A DNA stretch of 64,000 bases from Gammaproteobacteria bacterium (GCA_021773835.1 JAJFJQ010000051.1:124001-188000), one strand, 5' to 3'. Positions 35,765-44,901 are shown, counted from the first letter of the stretch. Numbers and translations: made by a program. The notes: a model not told the origin generated them from the sequence alone.

Positions 35765-36064
35765 CAGGATGATCGCCTTCCGATCATGCCTCGACTCTCG
35801 CGATTTTCTGATAGATTCCCAAATTCACAATTCCCACGCCAGAGACCAAGTATGCGCCACGCTACTATCGCCCAAGTATTTCTTCCACCATTAATTGGCC
35901 CTGCTGCGTACACTGCTGTTGACCTGATCCAGGTCAGGTCGCCGCATGGAATTTCGAATTACGCTGGGAACGACGCCTGATAGAGAGCAGTCGATCGCAA
36001 TAAATTTCGATCGCCAAATTATGACCAAAGCGGCACCAGCATTCAGGGTCATTGACACACTCGG
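35765..36064. other. Intergenic region with a short palindrome
   Basis: 300 bp between the divergent phosphate transporter and CHAD genes. TGACCTGATCCAGGTCA at 35920-35936 is a perfect 7-bp inverted repeat around ATC, a possible operator. I see no gene in this stretch. Confidence 0.5.
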
Positions 36065-37120
36065 TTGTTATCATGCTGTGAGAGTTACCCGTTATTACAT
36101 AATCCATCGGAACCCACTCATGTGGGTACTGTAAGTCCCGTGATTGCACGATCTACCCGAATCAAAAAATCAAAACGGGCCGATGCCGTATTTCTGGGGT
36201 TGCTTCGCCAGTTACTCGATACGTTCGAGGACCAAGAGGAAGGTGTCCGTAAAAGCTTGGATAGCGAATACCTTCATGATTTACGCATAGCAGTTCGGCG
36301 CACTCGTACCCTGCTCGCGCATGCGAACAAAACGTTGCCCGCGCATGAGGTGAAATATTTTGCTAAAGAATTTCGCTGGCTAAGTGACGTAACCGGCTCG
36401 GCGCGTGATATTGATGTTCAGCTACTTCATTTCGATGAGCTGGTGCAGCGCCTACCAAAAACCCAACATGACGATCTTGTGCCATTGCACAATTATATCT
36501 GTGAGCGCCAACGCGCTGAGTACCGAACATTGAACGAAATAATGAACTCGATACGTTACCGTCAATTGATCTGCAAGTGGCGCGCGTTCTCAACAATGAC
36601 GCCGCGCACCTCTCACAAACGGTCGAACGCAATGCGAGCAATCGGCGACATCGCCCCGACCTATGTCGCTGAGGTTTGGGGAAAAACTGAGAAACAAGGT
36701 CGCAAACTGAAACCATACGCCGCGGATAATGCGTTCCACGACTTGCGTAAAACCGGTAAAAAACTGCGTTACCTGCTCGAATTTTTCAAGGACGTAATTC
36801 CGAAAATTTCAGTAAAAAAAATAATGCGAGACCTGAAACATTTACTTGAACGTCTCGGAAGCTATCAGGATTATGTCGTACAAAAAGACTTTCTCGTACG
36901 GTGCCGCGCCGACATAGTCGCATCGCAAACCGATACGACACCGCTTGACCGAGCGCTGAAACAATTGATCGCCGAGTCGGTAGGCGACGAAGTTAGATTG
37001 AAAAGGGATTGCATAATTGCGTGGCAGCAGTTTAGCGCCTATGCGGAACGAAAATGCATCAAGAAATTATTGCGAACGTCACAACACCATAGACCCAAGA
37101 AAATTCGACTTCAAAAATAG
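36065..37120 (+). CDS. CHAD domain protein
   Basis: A helical, strongly basic protein with the CHAD fold, known to bind inorganic polyphosphate. Conserved blocks are LHDLRIAVRRTRTLL (residues about 68-82), RWLSDVTGSARDIDVQL, and FHDLRKTGKKLRYLLEF in the second half, mirroring the two four-helix repeats. The frame opens at ATG 36065, but the first 25 residues are not family-like; GTG 36122 or 36140 is a likelier start. It neighbours a phosphate transporter. No triphosphatase (CYTH) domain is fused. Confidence 0.88.
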   Translation: MLSCCESYPLLHNPSEPTHVGTVSPVIARSTRIKKSKRADAVFLGLLRQLLDTFEDQEEGVRKSLDSEYLHDLRIAVRRTRTLLAHANKTLPAHEVKYFAKEFRWLSDVTGSARDIDVQLLHFDELVQRLPKTQHDDLVPLHNYICERQRAEYRTLNEIMNSIRYRQLICKWRAFSTMTPRTSHKRSNAMRAIGDIAPTYVAEVWGKTEKQGRKLKPYAADNAFHDLRKTGKKLRYLLEFFKDVIPKISVKKIMRDLKHLLERLGSYQDYVVQKDFLVRCRADIVASQTDTTPLDRALKQLIAESVGDEVRLKRDCIIAWQQFSAYAERKCIKKLLRTSQHHRPKKIRLQK

Positions 37121-37175
37121 CGGGTACGAACCAGATGCGGATACGTCTATAGATTAATGGTTAAGAAAAATGTCG

Positions 37176-37799
37176 CTAATTGGACGACTCTACTTCTGTG
37201 AATTCTGAACCCTCCGAGAAGCTCTCTGTCTGATAGCGGTACGCCTTAAAATTCGGAGACCAATGATCCGGAAGCATACCCGCTTTGGTCTTTAATGCGG
37301 TTAAAAACGCCTGTGGGTCGGGCAGCTGTTCCCATACTTTCGGTAGAAAGGTCGCGTGAAGATGATCATCTTCGATTGTTAGTCCATCCACTTGCGGTCT
37401 TAATTTGGAAAGTAGATCCGCCTCAGTATCTACAGGTATTGCCTGCGCCGGCGTTAGTACCGCTATTTCGACCATAACCGCTGTAAGTTCCTCCGCTGAT
37501 ACCGCAGGAAAGCGCGGGTCTCGAAATGCCGAGTTGAATGCGTTGCGCGCCACATCGACCGGCAACGGATCTCTTGCGGCAGCTGATCCAATGCAGCCGC
37601 GCAGCTCGCCGTTTTTGGTTAGTGTTACAAAACTATTACACGGCCGCGCTAACTTAACGTTTGTCATTGCTGGTTTGATACGGTTGGCGTTTTGTACAAA
37701 CTCCGTTTGAGTGCAGCCGCGAATAATGGCGTCGCGTGCGATGCGCAATAGCAGTCTGCGCTCATCCGAGGAGAAGTTATCGCAGTGCAAAGGCGCCAT
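37176..37799 (-). CDS. amrA: AmmeMemoRadiSam system protein A (AMMECR1 domain)
   Basis: A 207-residue AMMECR1-fold protein with the signature GELRGCIGS and the cysteine it contains, NAFNSAFRDPRFPAVSAEEL, and EIAVLTPAQAI. It starts at ATG 37799 and overlaps the end of the MEMO gene by 23 nt; the frame extends to 37862 but without family sequence. Together with MEMO and the divergent radical SAM gene it makes the complete three-part AmmeMemoRadiSam set. The biochemical role of the system is not established. Confidence 0.92.
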   Translation of the reverse strand: MAPLHCDNFSSDERRLLLRIARDAIIRGCTQTEFVQNANRIKPAMTNVKLARPCNSFVTLTKNGELRGCIGSAAARDPLPVDVARNAFNSAFRDPRFPAVSAEELTAVMVEIAVLTPAQAIPVDTEADLLSKLRPQVDGLTIEDDHLHATFLPKVWEQLPDPQAFLTALKTKAGMLPDHWSPNFKAYRYQTESFSEGSEFTEVESSN

Positions 37800-38589
37800 A
37801 ACCGACCACGCGAGAACGATCTCCGGCGGTGTCACCGGAATTACGAACGTCCAATGCTTCAACGGTCAATTCCTTTTGGTGCGCGATAACCATCAAACCG
37901 TTAATTGCGTGAGCGCCGCACGCCTCAGCGCTATCTAAGTGTATCGACCGGTTCACGATAGAACTCGAGGTGCGTCGATCGATTTCACATGCTGTAGTGT
38001 AAGGCAGGTAATGCGAAAGATCGGAGCTCACGACAATCAGGGTTTCTGACCCCCCCCAGAGGCGGTCCAATACCGCAGCGACCTGTAAACTTGGGCACGT
38101 GCCGACGACGAATGGGGTCAATTCGAATTCGCCTAGCACTTCGTTCAAGAACGGTAACTGAACTTCCAGACAATGCTCTGCGGCATGTGCCTCATTTGAA
38201 ACTCGCACTCCCGGCATCTGTCTGATGGCTGTTAAGGCAGATAGATCCAGAGGTATGGTTCCGCCCGGAAAGTCGAACGCTTTGGCGTCCGGGATCGCCA
38301 TTCCTTCGACGTAAACCCGGTGTGCCGGACCAAGCAGTATGACGCGGGAGATGCCGTTATTGGACTCTGACAGCAAGCGATAAGCCGTCGCAGCAATTGA
38401 GCCTGAATACTGATAACCCGCATGGGGGACGATTAATGCCTTAATTGGCCCACGTTGATGCTGCTCGTGGGCGGTCGGGTTACTCGTATCGAGATAATCG
38501 CGAACGGCTACGGCAAGAGAGGCCGGCTCAGCCGGATAAAACATGCCTGCAACCGCAGGTGGGCGAGTCAACATAGAATTACCATTCAA
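37777..38589 (-). CDS. amrB: AmmeMemoRadiSam system protein B (MEMO1 family)
   Basis: A 270-residue MEMO1-like protein related in fold to extradiol dioxygenases. Visible are RPPAVAGMFYPAEP at the N-terminus, VPHAGYQYSGSIAATAY, LLGPAHRVYVEG, AAEHCLEVQLPFL and VVSSDLSHYLPY, which carry the conserved metal-type histidines. AAGGAAATAATTGA precedes ATG 38589. An eight-C run at 38050-38057 lies within the gene (as G8 on the coding strand) without breaking the frame. It overlaps amrA and is divergent from the radical SAM member 40 nt away. Confidence 0.92.
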   Translation of the reverse strand: MNGNSMLTRPPAVAGMFYPAEPASLAVAVRDYLDTSNPTAHEQHQRGPIKALIVPHAGYQYSGSIAATAYRLLSESNNGISRVILLGPAHRVYVEGMAIPDAKAFDFPGGTIPLDLSALTAIRQMPGVRVSNEAHAAEHCLEVQLPFLNEVLGEFELTPFVVGTCPSLQVAAVLDRLWGGSETLIVVSSDLSHYLPYTTACEIDRRTSSSIVNRSIHLDSAEACGAHAINGLMVIAHQKELTVEALDVRNSGDTAGDRSRVVGYGAFALR

Positions 38590-38629
38590 TTATTTCCTTA
38601 TACTTGTCAAATGGGTCGTAGCACCCTAT

Positions 38630-39721
38630 ATGTCAAGTATGGACGATACGGTTGTTTCAACGAAATACTGGCACCAGCTTGATAATGGTCAAATCCAATG
38701 TGACGTTTGTCCGCGACATTGCCGCCTAAGAGAAGGCCAACGCGGTCTGTGTTACGTGCGGCAGCGCCTCGACGACGAAGTAAAACTCGTTAGCTATGGC
38801 CGATCATCCGGCTTTTGTATCGATCCCATCGAAAAGAAACCGCTGAACCACTTCTATCCCGGTAGCAGTGTCCTGTCATTCGGTACGGCGGGTTGCAACC
38901 TCGCGTGCAAATTCTGTCAGAACTGGGACATGAGTAAATCACGTGAAATGGATACGTTGGCGGACCGGGCGAGCCCTCAGCATCTGGCCGATGCAGCGAT
39001 AACGAGCGGATGTAAAAGCGTTGCGTTCACGTATAACGATCCCATTATTTTTCTTGAATATGCAATTGACGTAGCAACCGCCTGCCGGGAAGTTGGGGTT
39101 AGCACCGTCGCGGTAACTGCAGGATATGTCGACCCGAAACCCCGGGCGCAATTTTTTAGCGAAATGGATGCGGCGAACGTCGATCTTAAGGCCTTCAGTG
39201 AACGGTTCTACCACAAGATATGTGGCGGTCATCTTGCTTCGGTATTGGAAACACTGCAATACATCAAGCACGAAACTGACACTTGGCTCGAAATTACGAC
39301 CTTACTTATTCCCGAAGAAAACGATTCGGATAAAGAACTGCATGCGATGTGTGACTGGGTAGTCAATCACCTCGGTACCGAAGTGCCAATGCACTTCACC
39401 GCGTTTCATCCAGATTGGAAGATGCGCGATATCCCGAGTACGTCAGCGACCACACTCAGACGCGCTCGGAAAATTGCGATTGAGCACGGCGTGCGTTTTC
39501 CGTACACGGGGAACGTGCATGATGTGACGGGTTCGAGTACTTACTGCCATCGGTGTAGTGCCCTGTTAATTGAGCGTGATTGGTATCAATTAGGACGCTG
39601 GGGCCTCACAGATGCAGGACGCTGCGCATCTTGTGAGGCACTAATTGCTGGCCATTTTGATGCTGCGCCGGGAACATTTGGGCCCACTCGCATTCCGATT
39701 CAAATGCAGAATTTTCGCTGA
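38630..39721 (+). CDS. amrS: AmmeMemoRadiSam system radical SAM enzyme
   Basis: A 363-residue radical SAM protein with the [4Fe-4S]-binding CNLACKFC (C89, C93, C96). An N-terminal cysteine set (CDVCPRHCRLREGQRGLC) and a C-terminal pair of CxxC motifs (YCHRC, RCASC) suggest extra metal sites. It resembles pyruvate formate-lyase activases. ATG 38630 gives a start free of overlap with MEMO; the frame is open back to 38543, and ATG 38639 is also possible. Third member of the triad with amrA and amrB. Confidence 0.92.
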   Translation: MSSMDDTVVSTKYWHQLDNGQIQCDVCPRHCRLREGQRGLCYVRQRLDDEVKLVSYGRSSGFCIDPIEKKPLNHFYPGSSVLSFGTAGCNLACKFCQNWDMSKSREMDTLADRASPQHLADAAITSGCKSVAFTYNDPIIFLEYAIDVATACREVGVSTVAVTAGYVDPKPRAQFFSEMDAANVDLKAFSERFYHKICGGHLASVLETLQYIKHETDTWLEITTLLIPEENDSDKELHAMCDWVVNHLGTEVPMHFTAFHPDWKMRDIPSTSATTLRRARKIAIEHGVRFPYTGNVHDVTGSSTYCHRCSALLIERDWYQLGRWGLTDAGRCASCEALIAGHFDAAPGTFGPTRIPIQMQNFR

Positions 39722-39848
39722 ACGACAATCTAAACCGTATGGACTTGGGACGCTACCGTGGGCTTCGTAACGACAATTTCAGTAAGTATCGGATCGCGGC
39801 GTTCATCAGGATCCTCGGAGACAGACATGCTGAATCAACGTATCAGTG

Positions 39849-40568
39849 TTACTGCCGATCAGACCCGCTCGACGATTTTCTCCCAGGAAAAAACCGTTGG
39901 TTGGCGATGATGAAATGGTGAATCCAACGTTCCAGAAACGATTCGCTACCTGCAGTACTCAGGTAACCGTACCCGAGTATTGATATCGTCAACGCACCGA
40001 GGCCATCGACAATCAGATCCCACATCGTATCGACCAGCCCACTCTTCTGCATCGTCGTGCCGAAGGTCTGGTCGATAGCGAATTCTAAAATTTCCCATAA
40101 AGCACCCATCCCAAGCGCAAACATGAAAGCAAACAACGCGACGAACGATGGCTTCATAGACAAATGTAGGTCTTCTTTTTCATTCATGACATGGACCAGT
40201 ACGAAGCCGAATATGCCGAGCAATAGTCCAGAGCCTGTATGTAGAAGTGAGTCCCACCACCAATATTTGACATAGTAGCCGCGTACTTCACCGAGGAACA
40301 AGGATGCATAAACGAACACGACGGCCAACAATTCGAATTCTGGTGGAATACGCACGTCGAAAGTTTGACCGAGCACTACCGGGAGAAAGGTGACGATGAC
40401 GACCCCAAACGTAGCGGCGGCAGTCAGCCAATTTCCCTGTAGCGCTTCGAGCGCCGCCCCGGTTATCAGGATCACTTTCAACAACAATGTCAATCGACGA
40501 TTGAATCGGTCCGACATCCGAATCGAGTGTTCCGTTGAACCATTAGGTCTACTAGGCGGTGTGGGCAT
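39849..40568 (-). CDS. DUF2238/YjdF-like membrane protein
   Basis: A 239-residue inner-membrane protein with six or so hydrophobic helices. The conserved WWWDSLLHTGSGLLLGIFGF and MGALWEILEFAIDQTFGT blocks, with GLVDTMWDLIVDGLGAL, match the DUF2238/YjdF group. Histidine and acidic residues inside the helices recur in the family, but the function is unknown. It lies alone on the - strand between the radical SAM gene and the gene at 40722. The start at 40568 is followed by a charged leader; M18 is an alternative. Confidence 0.85.
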   Translation of the reverse strand: MPTPPSRPNGSTEHSIRMSDRFNRRLTLLLKVILITGAALEALQGNWLTAAATFGVVIVTFLPVVLGQTFDVRIPPEFELLAVVFVYASLFLGEVRGYYVKYWWWDSLLHTGSGLLLGIFGFVLVHVMNEKEDLHLSMKPSFVALFAFMFALGMGALWEILEFAIDQTFGTTMQKSGLVDTMWDLIVDGLGALTISILGYGYLSTAGSESFLERWIHHFIIANQRFFPGRKSSSGSDRQ

Positions 40569-40721
40569 TGGAAATCATCACTGTCGTATGCGCCGGGGTA
40601 CCTAGCTTATTATGGTCCGCATTACATCTCAAAACTGATGTTAGTAACCAAGTGTCGATGGATGCAAAGCTACTATTTCTCCAGCGTTGGATAATTCTCG
40701 TGCGAAAAACGGTGAAACCAA

Positions 40722-41309
40722 ATGGCAAACGAAAGAGTAAGAAACCTCTTGGCTCAAATCAGCGAACTGGAAGAGGAGCTTTACACTGCAATTCACGAAC
40801 AGCAGATCTCGCTGCTTTATCGGATTGAAGGAACTAAAGTAAAGTTTGAAAACAGTATTCGCGAGGCGCAAACCAAGCTGAAAACGGGTTTGGTTAGATG
40901 GGTACGGGAAAGCGAGCTGCGTAATATTGTCACCGCACCTATCATCTATTCTATGATCGTGCCATTTGGCGTGCTCGATATTTCACTCACAATTTATCAA
41001 ACTCTTTGCTTTCCTTTATATCGCGTTCGCAAAGTGCGTCGTGCGAACTACATCGTGATCGATCGGTATCATCTTTCATATCTGAATTTTGTCGAAAAGC
41101 TCAATTGTGTCTATTGCGGTTATGTCGCGGGAGTGATCGGGTACGCACGAGAGATCGCCGCTCGCACGGAACAGTATTGGTGCCCCATCAAACACGCGCG
41201 GAAGGTGCTCGATCCGAACCGTAGATATGCGCGCTATGCTGATTTTGGCGATGCGGAGTCGTACCATGCAACGCATGCCCAAATGCGGGCTGAACTCGCC
41301 GCCGAATAA
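40722..41309 (+). CDS. Conserved hypothetical protein with CxxC and YWCPIKHA motifs
   Basis: A 195-residue protein of a conserved but uncharacterised proteobacterial family. The first 50 residues are a charged coiled coil; a hydrophobic segment (VTAPIIYSMIVPFGVLDISL) follows. The C-terminal half carries NCVYCGYVAGVIGYAREIA and TEQYWCPIKHARK, whose three cysteines and histidine could hold a metal or Fe-S centre. ATG 40722 is the natural start. No operon partner is evident. The metal idea is inference from the residue pattern only. Confidence 0.8.
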   Translation: MANERVRNLLAQISELEEELYTAIHEQQISLLYRIEGTKVKFENSIREAQTKLKTGLVRWVRESELRNIVTAPIIYSMIVPFGVLDISLTIYQTLCFPLYRVRKVRRANYIVIDRYHLSYLNFVEKLNCVYCGYVAGVIGYAREIAARTEQYWCPIKHARKVLDPNRRYARYADFGDAESYHATHAQMRAELAAE

Positions 41310-41377
41310 TTGCCAGAGATGAATGGAAATGGGTTTGTTTCTTCGCTTGCCTTAGAATCAATCTATCGGTTTAGGGT

Positions 41378-42103
41378 ATGCGGTTTCGGCTAATTACATA
41401 CAACATACATAAAGGCATCGGGGGCGTTGATCGTCGTTATCGGCCAGAACGTATTATAGAAACTTTGGCGCGTTACAATGCCGACGTCGTCTTGCTTCAG
41501 GAAGTTGATGACGGCGTGCCGCGCTCGCGCCACGATCGCCAGGTAGATACGCTCGGCGATGCGCTCGGTATGTCGCACCGCGCGTTTCAGCGAAACGTAT
41601 CGTTGACGAACGGGTATTACGGTAACGCGATCCTCAGCCGGCATCCATTGCATGATGTGCATCACGTCGATTTGACGGTCCCATTAAAGAAGCGCAGGCG
41701 TGCGCTCGTAGCGCGATGTGTGATTCGTGAACAATACCAGCGAACGATCCAACTCGTGAATTGTCATCTTGGGCTAGCCGGTTTTGAAAGGGCGATACAG
41801 CTACGAAAAATCCTCGACTCCAAAGCTTTACGCCAACTTCATCATCAGACGCCGACGATTGTCGGTGGCGATTACAACGACCTTTGGGGTTCACTTGGGA
41901 AGCGGCTAATGGAGCCGGCCGGTTATTTTGCGGCGTGCAAAGCAGCGCGAACGTTCCCGGCGATTATGCCGGTACGGTCACTTGATCGGATTTATTTCAA
42001 AGGTGACCTTCGATTTGAGCACAGTTTTCCAGCGCGCACCGAGATCGCGAGACAGGCATCTGATCATTTACCGATAGTCGCCGACTTCGAGCTGCAGCCA
42101 TAG
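41378..42103 (+). CDS. Endonuclease/exonuclease/phosphatase family protein
   Basis: A 241-residue EEP-fold metal-dependent phosphoesterase. The order of active-site blocks is complete: TYNIHKGIGG, LLQEVDDG (catalytic Glu), VNCHLGLAG, VGGDYND, SLDRIYFKG, and the final ASDHLPIVADF. Substrates in this family range from DNA to lipids, so the function is open. It starts at ATG 41378 and ends 7 nt before the small membrane gene at 42111; the two are likely co-transcribed. Confidence 0.9.
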   Translation: MRFRLITYNIHKGIGGVDRRYRPERIIETLARYNADVVLLQEVDDGVPRSRHDRQVDTLGDALGMSHRAFQRNVSLTNGYYGNAILSRHPLHDVHHVDLTVPLKKRRRALVARCVIREQYQRTIQLVNCHLGLAGFERAIQLRKILDSKALRQLHHQTPTIVGGDYNDLWGSLGKRLMEPAGYFAACKAARTFPAIMPVRSLDRIYFKGDLRFEHSFPARTEIARQASDHLPIVADFELQP

Positions 42104-42110
42104 CGATTCG

Positions 42111-42518
42111 ATGTTTAGCTGGCTACTCGGAAATGAAGAACTCATGTGGCAGCTGGCCGCGGTTTCGGCCTCAGCGTTCTTTGCAACGCTACTATTGGTG
42201 CCGATGATCGTGATCCGCTTACCTAGCGACTATTTTTCATATCGACGACGTAAATCAGGCACTCGGTTCCGACATCCAGCACTAGCGGCGCTGTTGGTGA
42301 CGGTTAAAAATCTATTAGGACTGTTCTTCTGTGTCGCCGGTACCGTTATGTTGGTATTTCCTGGTCAGGGGATACTAACGATCCTCGTGGGTATGATACT
42401 GCTCGACTTTCCTGGCAAATATCGAGTAGAGCGCTGGTTGGTAGGACACGCTTCTGTGCTCCGCTCGATAAATTGGATCCGTACCAAGGCGCACAAACCT
42501 CCAATTACGATCGAATAA
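42111..42518 (+). CDS. Small membrane protein (PGPGW-type)
   Basis: A 135-residue inner-membrane protein with three hydrophobic stretches (about residues 12-34, 58-82 and 84-98) and the conserved VFPGQGILTILVGMILLDF, matching the putative transmembrane PGPGW family of unknown function. It follows the phosphoesterase gene by 7 nt. Function unknown. Confidence 0.75.
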   Translation: MFSWLLGNEELMWQLAAVSASAFFATLLLVPMIVIRLPSDYFSYRRRKSGTRFRHPALAALLVTVKNLLGLFFCVAGTVMLVFPGQGILTILVGMILLDFPGKYRVERWLVGHASVLRSINWIRTKAHKPPITIE

Positions 42519-42592
42519 AACAGAACTCCTCAGTACCGAGCTTGTCCCATGTGGCAACCCGCAAGCCGAAAGTATTCTTCCGCAATAGACTC

Positions 42593-43747
42593 CTATCGGC
42601 CGATTAACGTACTAAGTTCGGACATATCTATAAGCGTTTGCGTGGTACTTTCGGCCGCAAGTTGGTCTTCATGGACATACCCGTATTCCTCGAGCAACGC
42701 ATAGGATTCGAGCGCGTGCGGACCGTCGGGATCTGCCTTGATCGACGAAGCCAATAACAACTCCATCTCAGGTACGGCCGATTTCGGCTCCAGTGTCCGC
42801 AACGCGATCACACCAAGGATGTAGTAGGCCTCGCCCAAGACCTCTGCGCGGCGCGTTGTCCCGACAGCAAGGTAGCGGCGGATAATGCTCGCGGCCGTAA
42901 TATCGTGTACCGCACGCACCCGGTTTCCGGGGCCTCGGCTCAATGCATCCGCTGCGTAAAATATAGCCTTGGCCGCCTCAATGCTTGGTTCGGCGGCCAT
43001 ATCATCGGAGAATTCATCAAGTGCGGTGAGCCAGAATTCGATTCGGCGTTTAAGATAAAAAGGAACGTCACCGCGTGCGAGATACCGGCGCAAAAAGCCT
43101 TCAGCCGTAGCGGGTGACCGCTTCGCAGTAATTGCGATATGCAGGTGATCAACCATAAGGCTGCCATAGTCGGCCTCTATCGGATGCAGGTTTTGGTCCA
43201 TTAGCATCGTCTCGATAGACTTCAACGCAGTATCAAATTGACGCGTCGCGATATGAATTTTCACCACATCCGCCGGCGGCAGCTCGCGCAGATCCATGCG
43301 CGCCATTAGGCGCTGGCCGAACAACTGCGACGAGGGCGCCGCCACGCGTGAGTGGCAGGCGACGCAGTGCTGTACGAGGCCCATCATCGAGAAATAGGCG
43401 AATTCAGGCCATTCGTTTGAAAATGCCTTATACAAATCCCCGCTCAATTCATCGAACGACCGCGCTAGGTGCCGAAATTCCCATTCCTGCGCGGCCGTAT
43501 GTTGTTTGAGCGTTTTCGACGCCTTTTTCAAGGTCTGCAATTTGTCGTCAATTAGACTTCGGTCCCAAACTGTGCTGTGTGTCGGGTCGCGCAGGCTGAG
43601 TGGCAGAAGGTAGGCGATCGCATCGTAGACTTGATGCATTATCGATGCCGTGGTTTGTTCGGCCGCTGCGCTGCGTGTTTGAATTGACACGACCATCACA
43701 AAGACGATCACTTGGACGATCCTGTGTGTAGGCAACCGCATCATCAT
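42593..43747 (-). CDS. Periplasmic monoheme cytochrome c with a large helical domain
   Basis: A 384-residue exported protein. The signal peptide (residues 1-29, ending SAAAE) is followed by a helical domain and one heme site, HCVACH (C128, C131, H132). The remaining 250 residues are alpha-helical and TPR-like in appearance, without another CxxCH. I do not recognise a specific family. ACAGGAAGAA precedes ATG 43747. It lies 27 nt downstream of the Usp gene on the same strand. It may carry electrons or scaffold a redox complex in the periplasm. Confidence 0.8.
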   Translation of the reverse strand: MMMRLPTHRIVQVIVFVMVVSIQTRSAAAEQTTASIMHQVYDAIAYLLPLSLRDPTHSTVWDRSLIDDKLQTLKKASKTLKQHTAAQEWEFRHLARSFDELSGDLYKAFSNEWPEFAYFSMMGLVQHCVACHSRVAAPSSQLFGQRLMARMDLRELPPADVVKIHIATRQFDTALKSIETMLMDQNLHPIEADYGSLMVDHLHIAITAKRSPATAEGFLRRYLARGDVPFYLKRRIEFWLTALDEFSDDMAAEPSIEAAKAIFYAADALSRGPGNRVRAVHDITAASIIRRYLAVGTTRRAEVLGEAYYILGVIALRTLEPKSAVPEMELLLASSIKADPDGPHALESYALLEEYGYVHEDQLAAESTTQTLIDMSELSTLIGR

Positions 43748-43774
43748 TTCTTCCTGTGTAGATAGCCTTGGTGA

Positions 43775-44245
43775 TCAGTGAACAATGGTCACCGGACACG
43801 GCGAGTGATGAGCGACCTGGGTGCTGATACTGCCTAGCATTAGGCGCGCAAATCCGGAACGACCCCGCGATCCGATAACGATGAGGTCGATGTCATGCTT
43901 ACTGGCGTAGTCACAGATTGCTTCTGCCGTGTGGCCCCAGATCTGATCGACCTTTACATGCTCTAGATCGCCGAGAGCGGCTTTGGTATCGGCAAGTGTG
44001 GTTTCGAGGGATCTTTTTTCCGTTGCTGCTTTAATCTCCTCGATATCAAACGACGCGTCCGGAACTGCGGCCGGCCATACAGCGGGTCCCATGGCATGAA
44101 CCATCAGAATGTCATCGTCGTGGACAGTCAAGACCGTGACGGCGGCACCTAAAGGCTTAGCGATACCGGCGGTGAACCGTGCGGCCCGTATGGAACCTTC
44201 GGAGCCATCGGTGGCAAGTAGAATCTTGGCAACGGAACCAGTCAT
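43775..44245 (-). CDS. Universal stress protein (single domain)
   Basis: A 156-residue UspA-fold protein with the ATP-type motif near the C-terminus, VIGSRGRSGFARLMLGSIS, and the opening KILLATDGSEGSIRAARF. The GxxGRSG pattern indicates an ATP-binding Usp, unlike the tandem protein at 14937. GGAGGACACCCATC precedes ATG 44245. It is followed by the cytochrome gene at 42593 and preceded by another cytochrome c gene, so all three may form one leftward unit under the perfect FNR box at 44858. Confidence 0.92.
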   Translation of the reverse strand: MTGSVAKILLATDGSEGSIRAARFTAGIAKPLGAAVTVLTVHDDDILMVHAMGPAVWPAAVPDASFDIEEIKAATEKRSLETTLADTKAALGDLEHVKVDQIWGHTAEAICDYASKHDIDLIVIGSRGRSGFARLMLGSISTQVAHHSPCPVTIVH

Positions 44246-44306
44246 GATGGGTGTCCTCCACGGATGGTACTCCGGTCTGGAGTAGAGAAAAGATAGACAA
44301 TTTGGT

Positions 44307-44789
44307 TCATGGTACGTACATGTAGCCTTGGTACTCCGGCGAATACATTTCGTAATGCGAATGGAGAAACGCCGCGAGATCGATCAGTTGCGTTACGGTG
44401 ATCACATCGTTGAATACCGGCATCGGTGATTGCGCGTCTTTGCGCTCCTTCGGGTCGAGTGTGATCCGGTATTTCGGCGACACGGTGTGGTTGGGGTTGA
44501 CAATAGAGGTCAGCAACTCGCCATAAGTTTTCACTCTGCGGACCTTTCCACCGAGCTCGATGTCAAATAGCGGCGCCTGTTCCAGCGGTGGCAAATCCAA
44601 GGCGGCGACCGTGTGACAGCTACGACAGCCGACCGACGCGAAGACTTCTTGACCATTTTCGATATTCCCTTCCGGCAATACGAAACCTTTTACAGGTGGT
44701 TGTCCTTCACTACACGCACTTAGGACGCCTGTATAGACTATAACGGCAAAACATAACTTGACGTCTCGAGATAGATTCATTTTTATCAT
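44307..44789 (-). CDS. Monoheme cytochrome c lipoprotein
   Basis: A 160-residue c-type cytochrome. A lipobox LSAC (C26) predicts membrane anchoring by lipid, and one heme motif CRSCH (C55, C58, H59) follows; M123 in SPMPVFND is a fitting distal ligand. AGGAG lies 9 nt before ATG 44789, which selects this over ATG 44780. The perfect FNR box 69 nt upstream indicates induction at low oxygen. Probably passes electrons between a periplasmic donor and a terminal oxidase. Confidence 0.88.
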   Translation of the reverse strand: MIKMNLSRDVKLCFAVIVYTGVLSACSEGQPPVKGFVLPEGNIENGQEVFASVGCRSCHTVAALDLPPLEQAPLFDIELGGKVRRVKTYGELLTSIVNPNHTVSPKYRITLDPKERKDAQSPMPVFNDVITVTQLIDLAAFLHSHYEMYSPEYQGYMYVP

Positions 44790-44857
44790 CGTGAACCGCT
44801 CCTAAATGCTACGACAATACCGACGGTTCCAAGCTAGCTCATTTCACCCTTACGCCC

Positions 44858-44871
44858 TTGATATATATCAA
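44858..44871. promoter_or_regulatory. Perfect FNR box
   Basis: TTGATATATATCAA is a full match and a complete palindrome. It lies 69 nt upstream of the leftward cytochrome c gene (start 44789). Confidence 0.75.
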
Positions 44872-44901
44872 TAAGGAGGCGAAAAACAATTAGGCACGGA
44901 T

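Noticed and set aside
38050-38057. Run of eight C within amrB as a possible phase-variation tract
   Set aside because: The frame is intact and encodes conserved residues; one run of eight is weak evidence for slippage control.
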